Below are positions 49,850-60,961 of a stretch of DNA of 64,000 nt, piece by piece. The notes beneath the pieces were generated by a model. That model was not told where the DNA came from, did not search any database, and was given only the letters and a program-made list of their open reading frames with translations. Origin of the DNA: Arctopsyche grandis (taxonomy: Eukaryota; Arthropoda; Insecta; Trichoptera; Hydropsychidae). Positions within the stretch are counted from its first letter, which is position 1; every line of letters starts with the position of its first letter. The position numbers were made by a program, and so were the translations under genes. The DNA lies in the NCBI RefSeq assembly GCF_051622035.1, contig NC_135358.1, forward strand, positions 13,454,001-13,518,000. Reading direction: 5' to 3'.

Positions 49850-52800
49850 GTAAATAAACCATTACGATAACAAAATATAGAAAGAAACTTCAAAAACAAC
49901 AGTTCCATTCAAACGTCTGGTCTGCTATCGCATCATATGTTGAGTGTTTTGACAGCGATTTATTGTAAATCGCGAGTCTCCGCAAATGTAATTTCATTCA
50001 CGTTGCAGTGACGTCTGTCACATATGGACCGATTCGCGAAAAGACAACCTGTTTTTCATACAATATGTTCGAATGTACTCGACGAATGTTAAATATCCTA
50101 TGGTGTTTGCGTATACGGAATGGTAAATTTTCCAAACAGCTGTTAACCCATTTGGGGAGTTTTTCTATAGCGGATGTTTATGCAAAGCTCTTGGGTGATA
50201 ATTTTTTTTTTTTTTAAATCTGCCATCTGTTTAAGAATTTTGCAATAGTTACCTTGTAAAATTTTATCTTTTCAGTATTTGTCACGCTTAAATTGATAAC
50301 GAGTGTTCTGACTTCTACATAAAACAACACATTTGATTAGACGTACAAATGTACATATGGAATGAGGTTTGTTGTCATTTTTACAATTTTTTTACATAAT
50401 TATTTGTCTTACTCATTTAAAATTGCTAATCGTCAAATATATTTGACATATTATACATACATATCTGTTCATCATTAGTGTCCATACACGTTTCAATTTT
50501 GTATAAAATGATCTTTTCATTTTATTATTATTGATTCGTTGGAAATGTATGGAGCTAAATTAAATTTTTTCAAGAAAAATAGTAATTTTGGATTATTTTT
50601 TCATGTTACACACATTTTTATATTTATTTTAAATATAATTAAATTGTTACTTTAATTTGTCTTCTTGGCTTTCCTTGAGAATACAACACTAATTCAACTT
50701 TGGTAACAGTTGACATACATACCTCTAAAATATTTCACATACATGCATATGAATGTATTATACATAGTTCCTAATTTAAACAACACTTTCAAAATCGAGG
50801 AGTAATCCAATTTAAATTTTGATTTGTAATTTCTACAAAATTAAATGAGTGAGTATGAAATGAAATTAGTCCGATTATCAAATTTGTAGTATATGGTAGG
50901 CATTCATGATTGCTCAATAAAAAAAATATCATTACTATGTACATATATGTATTAATGGCACTCCAGTGTTGAGCCAAATTACCGAAATTTATTTTGAAAT
51001 AGTATAATGTTTATACATACATACATATGTATATGCATATCAATATTTAATTGGGACGACACTGATGACCCTGGCGTCCATCAGTCAATATCTCGAGCAC
51101 GAATTTTATAAACAGGATTTCTCAGCTAAATTGTACAAATTATTCCGCATTCTGTTAGACATACATACATTGCACATTATTAATCACAAATGCATTGTCT
51201 ACAAGTGTTATTACCAATATAATGCGATAATGGCGCGATTAGTATGAATGTTCTCATACACACATGTTGCCTACGAATAATAAATTAATTGCATACATAT
51301 ACGTACATGTATAATATGGTGCAGCGTTTTTAAGCATTTTCAAGTTTTTGAAATTTAAAAAAAATAAGATATGATAGATTATAAATAGATTTCTGAGAAT
51401 CTTTTATTTGCTCTACGGAAAAATCTGTTCTTTCCCAAGAAAAATTATTACGAACATCTAGTGAACTGGAAACGAATGTACTTTAACCGGAAAAGCTAAA
51501 ATTCTAGTAACAGCATAGGCATGTGGCTTCCGCTTTCGTTAACTTTCATATCCAAGGAGGAACTCCCCGGGGAGCCTCTTTACTTTAATATTTTGTTTCC
51601 GATAATAGCTATCAAGGGGGAATAAGACCATACTCGTCGACGAATTAAACTTTCTTGTAGTTCTTTCTATAAGATAGGTTATATTCGACAGTGGTCGACA
51701 ACGTGACCAGTGACCGTGTGTGAATAATGCGATAGCCGAGTATAAAGCGATGACAAATTAGAACACCAAAGTTTATCAAATTACTATGCATATGTACTTT
51801 ATTTGTCATTTAATTAAATTGACAATATTGGCACCATCGAGAAGATCGAAAAAAAATCCAGGATAAAAAATAACAACGCTTTAGTGTACTTTAGCCATTT
51901 TAATAATAAATAATAAATTTTACAGTTTCCTGTGAAGTTTTCTATTGAAAAAAACATCGTCTTGGTGGCTGAATTGACATTAAGATTATGAATAATTTTA
52001 AAATTTCAGCTTTATAAAAAAAAACAAATCTTTTTTTTAGACTTCGTTTATCTACCTATTTTTATATGTACATATACTATTATTATATTAACTAGCCCGT
52101 TTTTGAAAAATGACATTTCAGATTTTCATCGATGGACGTAGTGGAAAACTTTTGTTGTATCAAGGGAACGTTAAGTAAAAAAAAATCATTGATGTCCTGT
52201 GCCTCCTACCGTTCTATTTATCTCGTTTTTCCATTATGTCTCTTTATAAAGAATAGTTCCGAGTATTTAAAAAATGCTCCCCAAAAAAAGCGCGCGGCTA
52301 CGCAACAAAATGTCACTTTTTAAGTACATCAAAATAGGTCATTTTGGCCTCTTTACATTTTTTTTTAATTCATAATTTTTTTCAGAATTTTCTATGTTCG
52401 GATTAAAGGTATACTCAAGGAAGTTCTCAACGATTTTAATTTTCTAAATAATCGCGGGATCATGAAAAAATGACGATTTTCTGAAAATAACGCTTCCCCC
52501 ATACAAACATCCATTGCGAGCGCCGCGAGTTTGGTATGGGAACTTTCGAACGAAGTGGGGACTTTGAATTCTCATTAATTAGTCAAAACTTATTATAATC
52601 GACCCAAATAAACTTCAATAGGTGAGTATTAAGCGTTTATTTTTTTTAAATAGTAAAATAAATCTCGAAAGCTACTTTTTTCTAATTTTTGTCTAGATAA
52701 ATCGATTGGCTGCAGGCACAGAACATTTTTTTTAAATCAATGATTTTTTTACAAAAGTTTTCCACTAGATGAAAACCCAAAATTTGCGCTTTTCATTCCG

Positions 52801-53000
52801 GCCTAATGAACATACTACATATGTGCATACATGAAACTTGGACTAAACTTATGTTCATTCATTGAGATTTTCACGCTTTGTCTTCTCAGTACTAAAGTGC
52901 AAGGATGCTATGCAGACTGACGAACACTTAACTCGATTTTAGTTGTGGAATCGATGACGAGGAATTAAGTCTGATTTTGCTAACACACTTACATATACAT
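49850..53000. other. AT-rich stretch, probably intronic
   Basis: No coding exon was recognised. Short TACATA microsatellites occur at about 51015-51035 and elsewhere. It may be the first intron of the gene starting at 49.8 kb. Confidence 0.4.
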
Positions 53001-53222
53001 CAGGGTTGCCATACGTCCCTATTTGAGCGGGACTGTTCCGAATTCAAGACAAATTCCGGGTCCCGCATTGTCTCTGAAAATCCCGACTTCACAAAATTTG
53101 TATATGTACAAACATGTACGTTGACTTCAAAAGTAACTAATTTCAATTCCCTTAAGTCTTGTCCTTAAACCAAACATGGAAATCGAATTTTCTTCAATTG
53201 AAGAATTAACAAAATTATTTAA

Positions 53223-53440
53223 TACTAGTTGTTTTACCCGGCTTCGTTTAGTTTTGTAATATAAACAGCTTAAACATGACGAATCTAATAGTAAAAATTC
53301 ATTTGTTTTTTTATTAAATTTATTTGAATCGAAAAAAAAAATATCGAATCGTCGTAATAGAAACTTTGATTTGTTTTCGATGTTATCAACCAGCATTAAA
53401 TACTTAAATAGTTACAACGTCTCTTTCGAAATTATATATT
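53223..53440 (-). repeat. Dispersed repeat, copy 2 (reverse)
   Basis: Begins ACTAGTTGTTTTACCCGGCT, the reverse complement of the end of the copies at 47.4 and 58.3 kb, and continues through TTTATTTGAATCGAAAAA and GTCTCTTTCGAAATTATATA. It lies within the hAT element at 53001. Confidence 0.65.
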
Positions 53441-53994
53441 AGACGTTATTTTGAAATGTTGACCTTCTATACGAAGATGTCTGTTTATTAAACAAATTTT
53501 TACTGAAGCAAACGAGAAAAAAACAATGTATCAGAAATGGATAATATTTTTAAAGATCATTCCACTTGCAATCATTTATATAAAATTGTGGCCCACATAC
53601 TCTCCATTCTACATTCCATTGCAATTTGCGAAATAATATTTAATTTAATGAGTGCAACCTGCAGAAAGTAGAGGAACAGATTATTGTTAGAAACCATAGA
53701 AATTAAATTAATGACTTGTAATGACTTAAAAAATTTTTACCAAGCAAAGCTGACGAACATATTTTGAAACAAATTAAAAGCTAGGAAAAAACTTTTATGA
53801 TTGCATAATTTTTTTGCATTTAAAACAAATTGTAATTGTATGCAATATATTTTATTAACTGTGATTCCTTTGAATTTTTAAGTGACTATTTTTTATATGT
53901 TCTCTTCTACACACATATATACATATGTATTTATTTATATACATTATAATTTAATTAAAAATATATTTTTCTTAATTTCTTCATTAATTCTTAA

Positions 53995-54953
53995 CCCTTT
54001 GACTGCTACAACAACGATAAATCGTTGTTTTGAAATCGGCGAAGATTGCTACGACGATCGTTGTTGTCGTCATTAATTGTCGTATTTCAATACTTTCTTT
54101 GAGCCACCAGCGCATCAGTGGCACGAAACATTTTTTTTATATACGTATTTATATTTATTTTTAAATCAAGCTTTATAAATATTTATCAATTTTTTAAATA
54201 AAAGCTCTTCAATTTCGGGTTCATCATCAAAGTAAATTTCGGGTTCGTTGTCAATGTCATATAAGGAGTTATTACTTGGGAATTGATTATTGTCGATAAA
54301 TTCATTTTCAGAATCAGTAGAGCTGCTGATTTGTCGAGTTCCTCGGCGAGGAGCTATTATTTCGCTTTCATCACTTTCACTGTCCGATATCATTTTGCAG
54401 AGTTAAAATAAAAGGCAAAAAACAATATAAATCCGCTTTCAATTATATAGGTCACGAGACGTCACGAATTCGTGCAATCAATCAAATGCAACTGAAATGC
54501 ATACAAAATGTTTATGATACATGTTGAAAAATTATTTGATTATTAGAAACTTCGCATCCTTGTGTGTCTCGCTCACACGTACACAATTAAAACCAAGAAA
54601 GAAAGAGAGAAAGACCGCTACCTGTTTCGAATATATCGCATGTTGTAAGGATACATCGATGTCTAAAAATAGATTATTGAAAAAAATAAAGCGTTGGAAA
54701 ACAATCGTCAAAACTTATTTAGTGTATATATGTAGGTATCTCTTTCGCACGCACGCATGTAAAAGCAAGACAGAAAGAGAGAGCACGAGTCCACAACTGC
54801 TTCTTAAAAATGTATATAAAGTATTATAAAAATTACGAGCGTTCGGCGAAGTAAGTATGTAAAAAAAAATATTATATTTATTTTTTTTCAAAATAATTAC
54901 AAATGTTAGCATTTTTCGCTTGGACATTGAAAAACCTCGTAGCAGCCAAAGGG
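53995..54953 (-). mobile_element. piggyBac-like non-autonomous element
   Basis: Flanked on both sides by TTAA (53991-53994 and 54954-54957), the piggyBac target. Terminal inverted repeats are CCCTTTGACTGCTAC and CCCTTTGGCTGCTAC (14 of 15). Subterminal CGTTGTTGT/ACAACAACG repeats follow the left end. It retains only the N-terminal part of a transposase on the minus strand (54166-54393). At 959 bp it cannot be autonomous. Confidence 0.88.
54166..54393 (-). pseudogene. piggyBac transposase N-terminal acidic fragment
   Basis: 75 residues, starting MISDSESDESEI and including SSSTDSENEFIDNN and DDEPEIEELLF: an acidic, serine-rich leader typical of piggyBac-family transposase N-termini. The catalytic DDD core and the C-terminal zinc-binding domain are missing. 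Its place between piggyBac-type ends supports the assignment. Confidence 0.7.
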
Positions 54954-55239
54954 TTAAGCTTCTTTTTTTTTGATCGTTCGAAATATTGAATGTCCCGATT
55001 TGTGATTTTGGAAATCTAGCAACCCTGATATACATACCGATGTACATTTCGTTCGTTGGAAATCTAAGATTAAGTTCAGAATTAAGGCCGAGAACGTTGG
55101 AAACATGTGTAGTGTAGGGAGGCGGTAATCTTTGTCGCCGCCTTAAAGGATATAAAGGATCCGATGTTAGCTAGTAGGCTTACTGATTGTGTGCTTTGTA
55201 ATGTGTTGTGTTGGTGTAATGTGTGTTGTAAAATTTTCA

Positions 55240-55568
55240 GGTGTAAATGCGGTGCAGGTGCGCGTAGTGTGTTGCGATAGAGGCGCCTGTGTGGTGGTGT
55301 TACAGCGGTAGGGTGTGCGGGAGGGGTGGCGGGGTGGCGGTGAGCCCCCGGGGGTGCAGCGCGCGGGGGCGAGGGGCCCGCCTCGGAGCGCCCGCCCCCG
55401 CCGCCCCCGCGCCCACTTTTGGCTTTGGACAGGGCTTCCAGCCCCAGAGGCCACCAGCCAGGTACGCGCCCTACGAGCCCAGGGGCCGTGAGCACGTCAT
55501 CTACTTCCACGTCAACCCCGGCGTCAACGTCACCTTCCAGGTCGGCGACAACACGCATCTCATACAAG
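55240..55568 (+). CDS. Exon of an FNDC3-like protein (N-terminal region)
   Basis: The 3' part, about 55420-55568, translates as FGFGQGFQPQ, REHVIYFHVNPGV, NVTFQVGDNTHLIQ and ends in phase 1 at a good donor (CAAG|GTATGT). Human FNDC3A/B has near its N-terminus VLVQVNPGEAFTIRREDGQF followed by ITGPAQVPMMS, and the glycine completed across this junction would fit ITG. FNDC3 proteins are membrane-anchored fibronectin type III proteins. The exon's 5' boundary is uncertain: acceptors TTTTCAG (55239) and TGTTACAG (about 55306) are candidates, and an in-frame TAG at 55265 excludes coding before it. Codons are far more GC-rich than the surroundings. No further exon was found before the window ends. 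Confidence 0.5.
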
Positions 55569-55849
55569 GTATGTCATCCATTTAACCATGTCACAAGTAC
55601 TATCAGAATCCCTTCCGTGGAAGCTTGAATATTTTCATAGAATCCTTGTCCCAACATTTTTTCCAAATCTCAAAGCACTTCTGAAACTCCTCAAACTTCC
55701 GCTGTTTTTTGTGGCGACAGAGCAAATATTGTGCATGAAATTCTGATTATTGATGGCGAAAACTGTTTTAATTCTTGTAGAAGTTTATAAGGCAGAACTT
55801 TTAAAATCCCCTTCTTTCCTGTAATACAAAAAAGCACGAAAATTGATTG

Positions 55850-56075
55850 AGTTTTGAATTGTAGCAAGCAGGTAATTGGTTCCTGCACCACGACAACGCA
55901 CCAGCACACGACGCATTGGGTGTGCACCCTTTTACAAACTTTTTTTCTTAATCAAAAAACGGCATTACTACATATTATTTTCCTCTCTATTGGTTTAATC
56001 TGACACCGTGTGATTTTTTCAATCTATCTGGTGAAAAACAATCGAAAAGAAAACATCTTGAAAATGTTTTATTGA
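55850..56075 (+). pseudogene. Decayed mariner transposase fragment
   Basis: WFLHHDNAPAH is readable at about 55876-55912, the mariner signature around the second catalytic aspartate (WFLHHDNARPH). The following sequence, with frameshifts, matches the spacing of the SPDLAPCDFFLF block (TPCDFFN near 56006). Stops and shifts abound, so it is a dead copy. Confidence 0.65.
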
Positions 56076-56300
56076 ATACTAGTGGTTTTACTCGGCTTTG
56101 CTCGGTGTTTGTAATATAAACCGCTTAAAAATGGCCACTCTCATAGTAAACAATTTATTTGTAATGTATACAATAGTTGTGTGTTTTATACAAATTTATT
56201 TGAATATTCATTTGTATTCTACGCTACATAATGGATTCTACGAACCAACGATAGTAACATACATACAAAGTCTCTTTCGAAATTATATATTAGATTCGTC
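56075..56300 (-). repeat. Dispersed repeat, copy 3 (reverse)
   Basis: ACTAGTGGTTTTACTCGGCT through AAAGTCTCTTTCGAAATTAT, ending where the hAT MITE inserted at 56301. Part of the same unit reappears at 58049-58155. Confidence 0.65.
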
Positions 56301-57896
56301 CAGTGCCGGATTTAGGGGAGGGCTGGGTCGGGTGGTGCCCGAGGGCGCCAAATTAGTTAGGCACCGCTCGAGGCGTCAAAGGCGCTTTAAATTTTAAAAT
56401 TAGAGCGCCAAAAGCAGTGGCGTAGCGTGAATTCCAGGCGCCCCCCCCGCAAAATATTTTAAGGCGCCCCCCCCCATATATTCATATTATTTCCTTACAG
56501 CAAAATAACTTTCCAAATTAATAATTCATACCTTTTTTACGTAGAAAAACTTTTTTCTGGACTCATTGGCAAACACGACTATTTTGTTAAAATTTAATAC
56601 TAATCATTGCTAATATTTTAAGACGATGTTGTGACATAGTTGACCTTAAGTAATTTTTAATAAGTTTCAACTTGTGAGCGAGCGCTCCGTAGTGGCTACA
56701 GTTACCGGAAGTGTGAGGAACAAGATGATTTAAATGACGAATTTAAATTATAAAAATTACAAATGAAGAGCTTTGCGAAATTATGAACACGTTGATCTTC
56801 TTTATTTTTATTTATTTATAAAGGTTTATTTTCTTTTAAGCACGAACGGAAATCAAGTATCTGATCAGGCAATGATTAGTCAAAATCATTGACATATTAG
56901 TTGGCTAGAGACATAGCTTCATGATATACATATGTACATATATGTAAATCGTCATCTGATAATTGTTTTGCAGGAAAGCGAACTTTGAAACAATGTTTAA
57001 ATAACGTGATACGAACCTTCATTTGCACTTAGGTTACGTTTAGTGCCGCATTAAAAATTGTTCAAATTTTCTTTTAATGGATCCTGGAATCGTATATCAT
57101 GACTAAGTTCATCGAAATGCTTTTAGATTCAATTTTGGCTTCAACCCTAATATTGTTGAAATTGTTACGAATCCTTCATATTTATTTCTAAAATTACTGA
57201 TCTCGCAATATGCATCAGTGCTCAGTCTAATCATAGACTGAGCACTGATATCATCAGCGTTTTTTGATTGAAGGAACTTTGAAACAAAGTTGAGAAACCG
57301 AAGAATTTTTCAAGAAGCACGAGTAGGAGAATAAATTCGAAACATTCCATTTTCTTTTTTAGTCACTTTTCTTTTGATTGTTCATCATTTCTTTTACTTT
57401 TTAAAATTATTTCTGTTAGAAATTTTAAGCATCTGTACATATATGTACCTACATATATATCGAAGTGCATTAATAGAGTCTAATCTGGGCGACCAACAAG
57501 CAGTGCATAATCTGTTTAAAGTAACTGATGATGAATTTTCCTTAAAAACTTCCCACCTGTTAATGACAGCTAAAAATTTATAAATTTTTACGTTTTTACG
57601 CCTCATATAATTTTATTTTATTGTTTTAACACGTTGTTTTAACAAAAAATATATACAAGAATAAGAGAGAATTGTCAGCTACATATATGTAAATACAATA
57701 AAACGAGATGCAAATAGGTTAAAAAATAAGGTTAAATAAAGGTTTTTAAAAAAAATATCGCGGGGTCTGCGGGCGCAGTAGCCACTGGCCAAAAGCCATA
57801 CAAAATTTTAGTTTAGAGCGCCAAAGGCGAAATTTTTTTCTAAGGGTGTTTAGAAAAAATTGCCCGAGGGCGCCATTGGGTGTAAGGGCGGCATTG
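56301..57896. mobile_element. hAT MITE (about 215 bp) split by another hAT
   Basis: The ends CAGTGCCGGATTTAGGGG and, read inwards from the right, CAATGCCGCCCTTACACCC are flanked by an exact 8-bp duplication GATTCGTC (56293-56300 and 57897-57904). Only 56301-56414 and 57796-57896 belong to it; the rest is the inner element and its duplication. It is rich in GGCGCC-type palindromes (GAGGGCGCC). A longer member of the family lies at 62292-63469 in the opposite orientation. Confidence 0.88.
56415..57787. mobile_element. Inner hAT-type element
   Basis: Begins CAGTGGCGTAGCGTGAATTC; read inwards from the right it begins CAGTGGCTACTGCGCCC. An exact 8-bp duplication GCCAAAAG (56407-56414 and 57788-57795) shows it inserted into the MITE at 56301-57896. 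No transposase was recognised in its 1,373 bp. It contains the hairpin at 57214-57249. Confidence 0.85.
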
Positions 57897-57907
57897 GATT
57901 CGTCCCC

Positions 57908-58045
57908 GGGGCCTTCACCTCCGGGGCCTTCACCCCCAGAGCCTTCGCCCCCCACAGCCTTCGGTGTCCCCTCGGGGCCTTCACCTCCGGGGCCTTCACC
58001 CCCAGAGCCTTCGCCCCTCACAGCCTTCGGTGTCCACTCGGGGCC
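57908..58045. repeat. GC-rich 66-bp tandem duplication
   Basis: The unit GGGGCCTTCACCTCCGGGGC continuing to GGTGTCCNCTC occurs twice (starts 57908 and 57974) and is itself made of GGGGCCTTCACC sub-repeats. It begins four bases after the MITE's right target duplication. The open frames across it on both strands are products of the repeat. Confidence 0.85.
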
Positions 58046-58304
58046 AGGGGCGAATTTATTTGAATCGAAAAGAAAATATATCGTCATAGAAACTGACATG
58101 TTTCGACAACCAACAATACATATGTATACAAAGTCTCTTTCGAAAATATTAGACATGCCTTTAACCCTAGTACGGATACAGTGGGTCCGTTGGACCCTTG
58201 CGTATATTCGACTGTTTTTTTTGTTTATATGGAGGATTTTATATGGTTTTTTTTAGAATTTTATATGGAGGATAATCTTATTCTTATATATGTATACAAC
58301 TGAA

Positions 58305-58500
58305 ATGGTGCCTGTAATTCGTTTCTGATTGGGTGTCGTCAAAGTCGTTTCTGATTGGCTGGATTGGTCAATCTTTAATTTTTTTTTCGATTCAAATATA
58401 TATAAATTTAATTAAAAAATACATGAAGATAATGAAGATTTTTTTCATGGTTTTCATTTCATTTCCATTTACTGAGCGAAGCCGGGTAGCACCACTAGTT
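58305..58500 (+). repeat. Dispersed repeat, copy 4 (forward)
   Basis: GTAATTCGTTTCTGATTGGG ... TTTACTGAGCGAAGCCGGGT ... AGCACCACTAGT. It is the best-preserved end of the family and matches the copies at 47.4, 53.2 and 56.1 kb. Confidence 0.7.
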
Positions 58501-58969
58501 GATTATATAAGTCAAAAATAAAATATATTATAATTCAAAATAATAAATGGCACTTTGGAAAAGATATGTAATATAAATAGTTACTTTGATTAAAAATAAA
58601 AATAAAATATTAATATCAATTGAAATAACATATCACGTTAGAGCCGTGATAATTAAAAAACAAAATTGTGGCTACTTTTAGGTCTAAAATATGCCGTCTA
58701 TGTACAGATAGTTCACAAGAAACGAATGGCTATAAATCAAACGATAATCCATCTATTTCATGTGTAAAAATTATTTGTGGCTGTTACTTCATCGAAATTG
58801 ACTTGATCGAAAGTCGAAAGATCGAAAATTTTCGCGATTTTTATTACGATATATGAAATATCTTTCGACTTTCGATGCAGTGACCCAGACCCAAACATTA
58901 TTTATTGAGATACAAATAAAGGTAAAAGTATGCTCTTTTGAAATATCTACATATGTATGTATGTGCGAG

Positions 58970-59420
58970 AAATTACATATATCTGTCACCCAACTGATGA
59001 CCGTTTTCACGAATACACGCTTGAAGTCGTTTTAGAAAATTCACCTGCATTCTTCCCAGTGTGCCCATTTGTTCGATTTGATTTTGTATTGCGATCTTCA
59101 GTTCTTCCAGAAGTAGGTGGCTTGAAGATAGCTCCCCAAATAAAAATCAAACTTGGAAAAGTCAGGTCAGGTGAGCTAGGGGACATCACCAAAGTGTAAA
59201 ACAACGTTCGAACTGCAGCCAGTGAAGTTTTGGCTGGATGGACAATAATCCCCGTATTGCTGGAACCATAGATTTTCCCTGTTGATTCCTCATCTTCGAA
59301 ATTCTAGTTATATTAATTAACAATATTCACCACAGGTTCCTTTTCTTTTCACACGCCGAGTACAACTCATCACAAAAACATCCGTTTTCCATGGACCACC
59401 CTGTATATCTTTTAGTATAC
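58970..59420 (-). pseudogene. Tc1/mariner-superfamily transposase relic
   Basis: On the minus strand SPDLTFPSLIFIWGAIFK corresponds to the SPDLTPLDFFLWG block before the last catalytic acid; after a frameshift LEELKIAIQNQIEQMG and NFLKRLQACIRENGHQL follow, matching the usual C-terminal end. TTCCATGGACCACCCTGTAT near 59388-59407 is a typical element-end sequence. It is broken by at least one frameshift. Confidence 0.65.
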
Positions 59421-59873
59421 TGTGCACAAAAATGCAAAAATTTTCCAATCCTTTATTTATGACTTTATTATGTCTTAAAAACATTGTGGTTTTTTTCTTA
59501 CGTATATCGGTATATATCCATATCTTAATTGTTTGAAAAGCGGTTAGCGTATGTCATACATATGATTAAATTGTAGTGAATAGTCAAAGGCTAGCGATAT
59601 TATAAGTTAATCTAACCAAATATTATAAATTGGGTAAATAAGCAATAAAAATATGTTTTTCACAATCCAAATTCATAAAATTGTACTATCGGCTGTCAAT
59701 ATCGATAGCAACTGCTTTAGTTGTAATATTTATACTTACATATTCATTAAATTTTCCATTTGCGTAAGAAAATTAAACTTGAATAAATTTATAGGTGAGG
59801 GCTTTACAAATTCAGTGGCGTAGCGAAGGGGGGGGGGGTCCGGGGGGTCTGGACCCCCCCCTTGGCGGATCGC

Positions 59874-60383
59874 GGTCGGCGGCAAAATATCCCACTCCTG
59901 TCGCAATTGATCGTTTGTACCATTTTTGGATAGTTTTTTTATCACAAATCCATGACAGATTTTTAGGACATAAACATATACTTGAAAATTTCCAATGTTT
60001 GCTTCCTGATGGAAAAAGCTCTCAACCATCAAGTGTTTTAAAAAATAAAATAAAGACTTTGTTGGAAATTTACAACCAAGATATATTTTGTGGGCCTTGC
60101 ATTCTAACTGGAGAGTTGGAAATGTGGTGACAATATATGTATAAGTTCTAGTGAAAATCAACCAAAAAACGCACTAGATGCAATTGGAATTTGCAATCCT
60201 TCAATATTCCCCAATATTTACATACTTCTAAAAATTCTAGCAACACTTCCGGCGACAACAGCCACAAGTGAACGGAGCTTTTCCACACTACTTGCTTTAT
60301 TAAATATTCATAGGGATATAAATGTTTGTGCAGAAAAAATATTAGATATGTTTACAATAAAGACGCGAAGATTGGATCTGTGA
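59874..60383 (+). pseudogene. hAT transposase fragments (broken)
   Basis: The first fragment (to about 60130) reads IHDRFLGHKHILENFQCLLP, a region typical of DUF4371/TTF hAT transposases. The second (about 60180-60383, other frame) reads ATLPATTATSERSFSTLLAL, then MFTIKTRRL before TGA: the C-terminal dimerisation domain (consensus P.TTA.SERSFS.L). The catalytic middle is deleted. Confidence 0.75.
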
Positions 60384-60440
60384 ATCTCGTTATTTTTTTA
60401 AGTATTCATTATTTTTATTTTATTTGAATTTTGTTCATAC

Positions 60441-60825
60441 TGTTGCGTAGGGGTGGGTGGAGGATCCAAGTAAAAGGCCAACAGTCGTTTCACAGCATTT
60501 ATTGATGATTCAGGAGATACACGCACTGTCACTGCTCCGTCCAGAATAACATGATATCGCCTACGTACCGCCTTATAAAGGGTAGATCTCTCAGGACGCC
60601 TAATCTGTTTACCTGTTGTATAGTCACGTATTCGGATATGTATTTCCACGACACTGGGTCTCCCCGTACCGATTCTGAGAAATAACTAATAACGGTCATT
60701 GTTTAGCCTAAATGCACTTAGAGTCCAGATATAATCCTTGGAAGTAAGTGCATGCACTTAGTTAACCCGATAACAGATATCCGTTGGTCTAAGTGCAATT
60801 CGCTCAATCCGCGGCGTACGTAACA
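60441..60825 (-). mobile_element. Solo LTR inside the hAT element
   Basis: TGTTGCGTAGGGG ... CGTACGTAACA with a 4-bp duplication ATAC at 60437-60440 and 60826-60829. On the minus strand it reads TGTTACGTACGCCGCGG at its start and has a TATA box (CCCTTTATAAAGGCGG near 60575). The arrangement fits a Gypsy-type LTR. It explains the 83-residue minus-strand frame in this interval. Confidence 0.8.
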
Positions 60826-60961
60826 ATACTATATTTTTATTACGTATTTACTTTATTTTTATATATTGTGATTTTATATTAATTAAATATAAATTATATA
60901 ACTTATTTTGCCTTTTTTCCTGTCAAAGCCCCCCCTTGACAAAATCCTGGCTACGCCACTG

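Larger units (their letters stand above)
53001..55027. mobile_element. hAT-type element containing a piggyBac-like insertion
   Basis: The ends CAGGGTTGCCATACGTCCC and, read inwards from the right, CAGGGTTGCTAGATTTCC share the first nine bases plus scattered positions. An exact 8-bp duplication ATATACAT flanks it (52993-53000 and 55028-55035). Inside are a reverse copy of the dispersed repeat (53223 onward) and the complete piggyBac-like element at 53995-54953. No hAT transposase coding was recognised. Confidence 0.85.
59813..60961 (+). mobile_element. hAT element with transposase relics, interrupted by a solo LTR
   Basis: Terminal inverted repeats CAGTGGCGTAGCGAAGG and, read inwards from the right, CAGTGGCGTAGCCAGG (12 identical leading bases) are flanked by an 8-bp near-duplication TACAAATT/TACAATTT (7 of 8). 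G- and C-rich runs follow the ends. It carries pieces of a TTF-type hAT transposase in two frames and a 385-bp solo LTR. Confidence 0.88.

Noticed and set aside
58153-58195. TTAACCCTAGTACGG as a second piggyBac-type end
   Set aside because: No opposite end was found; a TTAACCC match alone is weak in AT-rich DNA.
57746-58256. Gly/Glu/Pro-rich frames on both strands
   Set aside because: Produced by the 66-bp GC-rich tandem repeat; they run across transposon borders.
60398-60649. 83-residue minus-strand frame
   Set aside because: It falls within a solo LTR bounded by TG...CA and ATAC duplications; the STLYKAVRR part is the translated TATA-box region.
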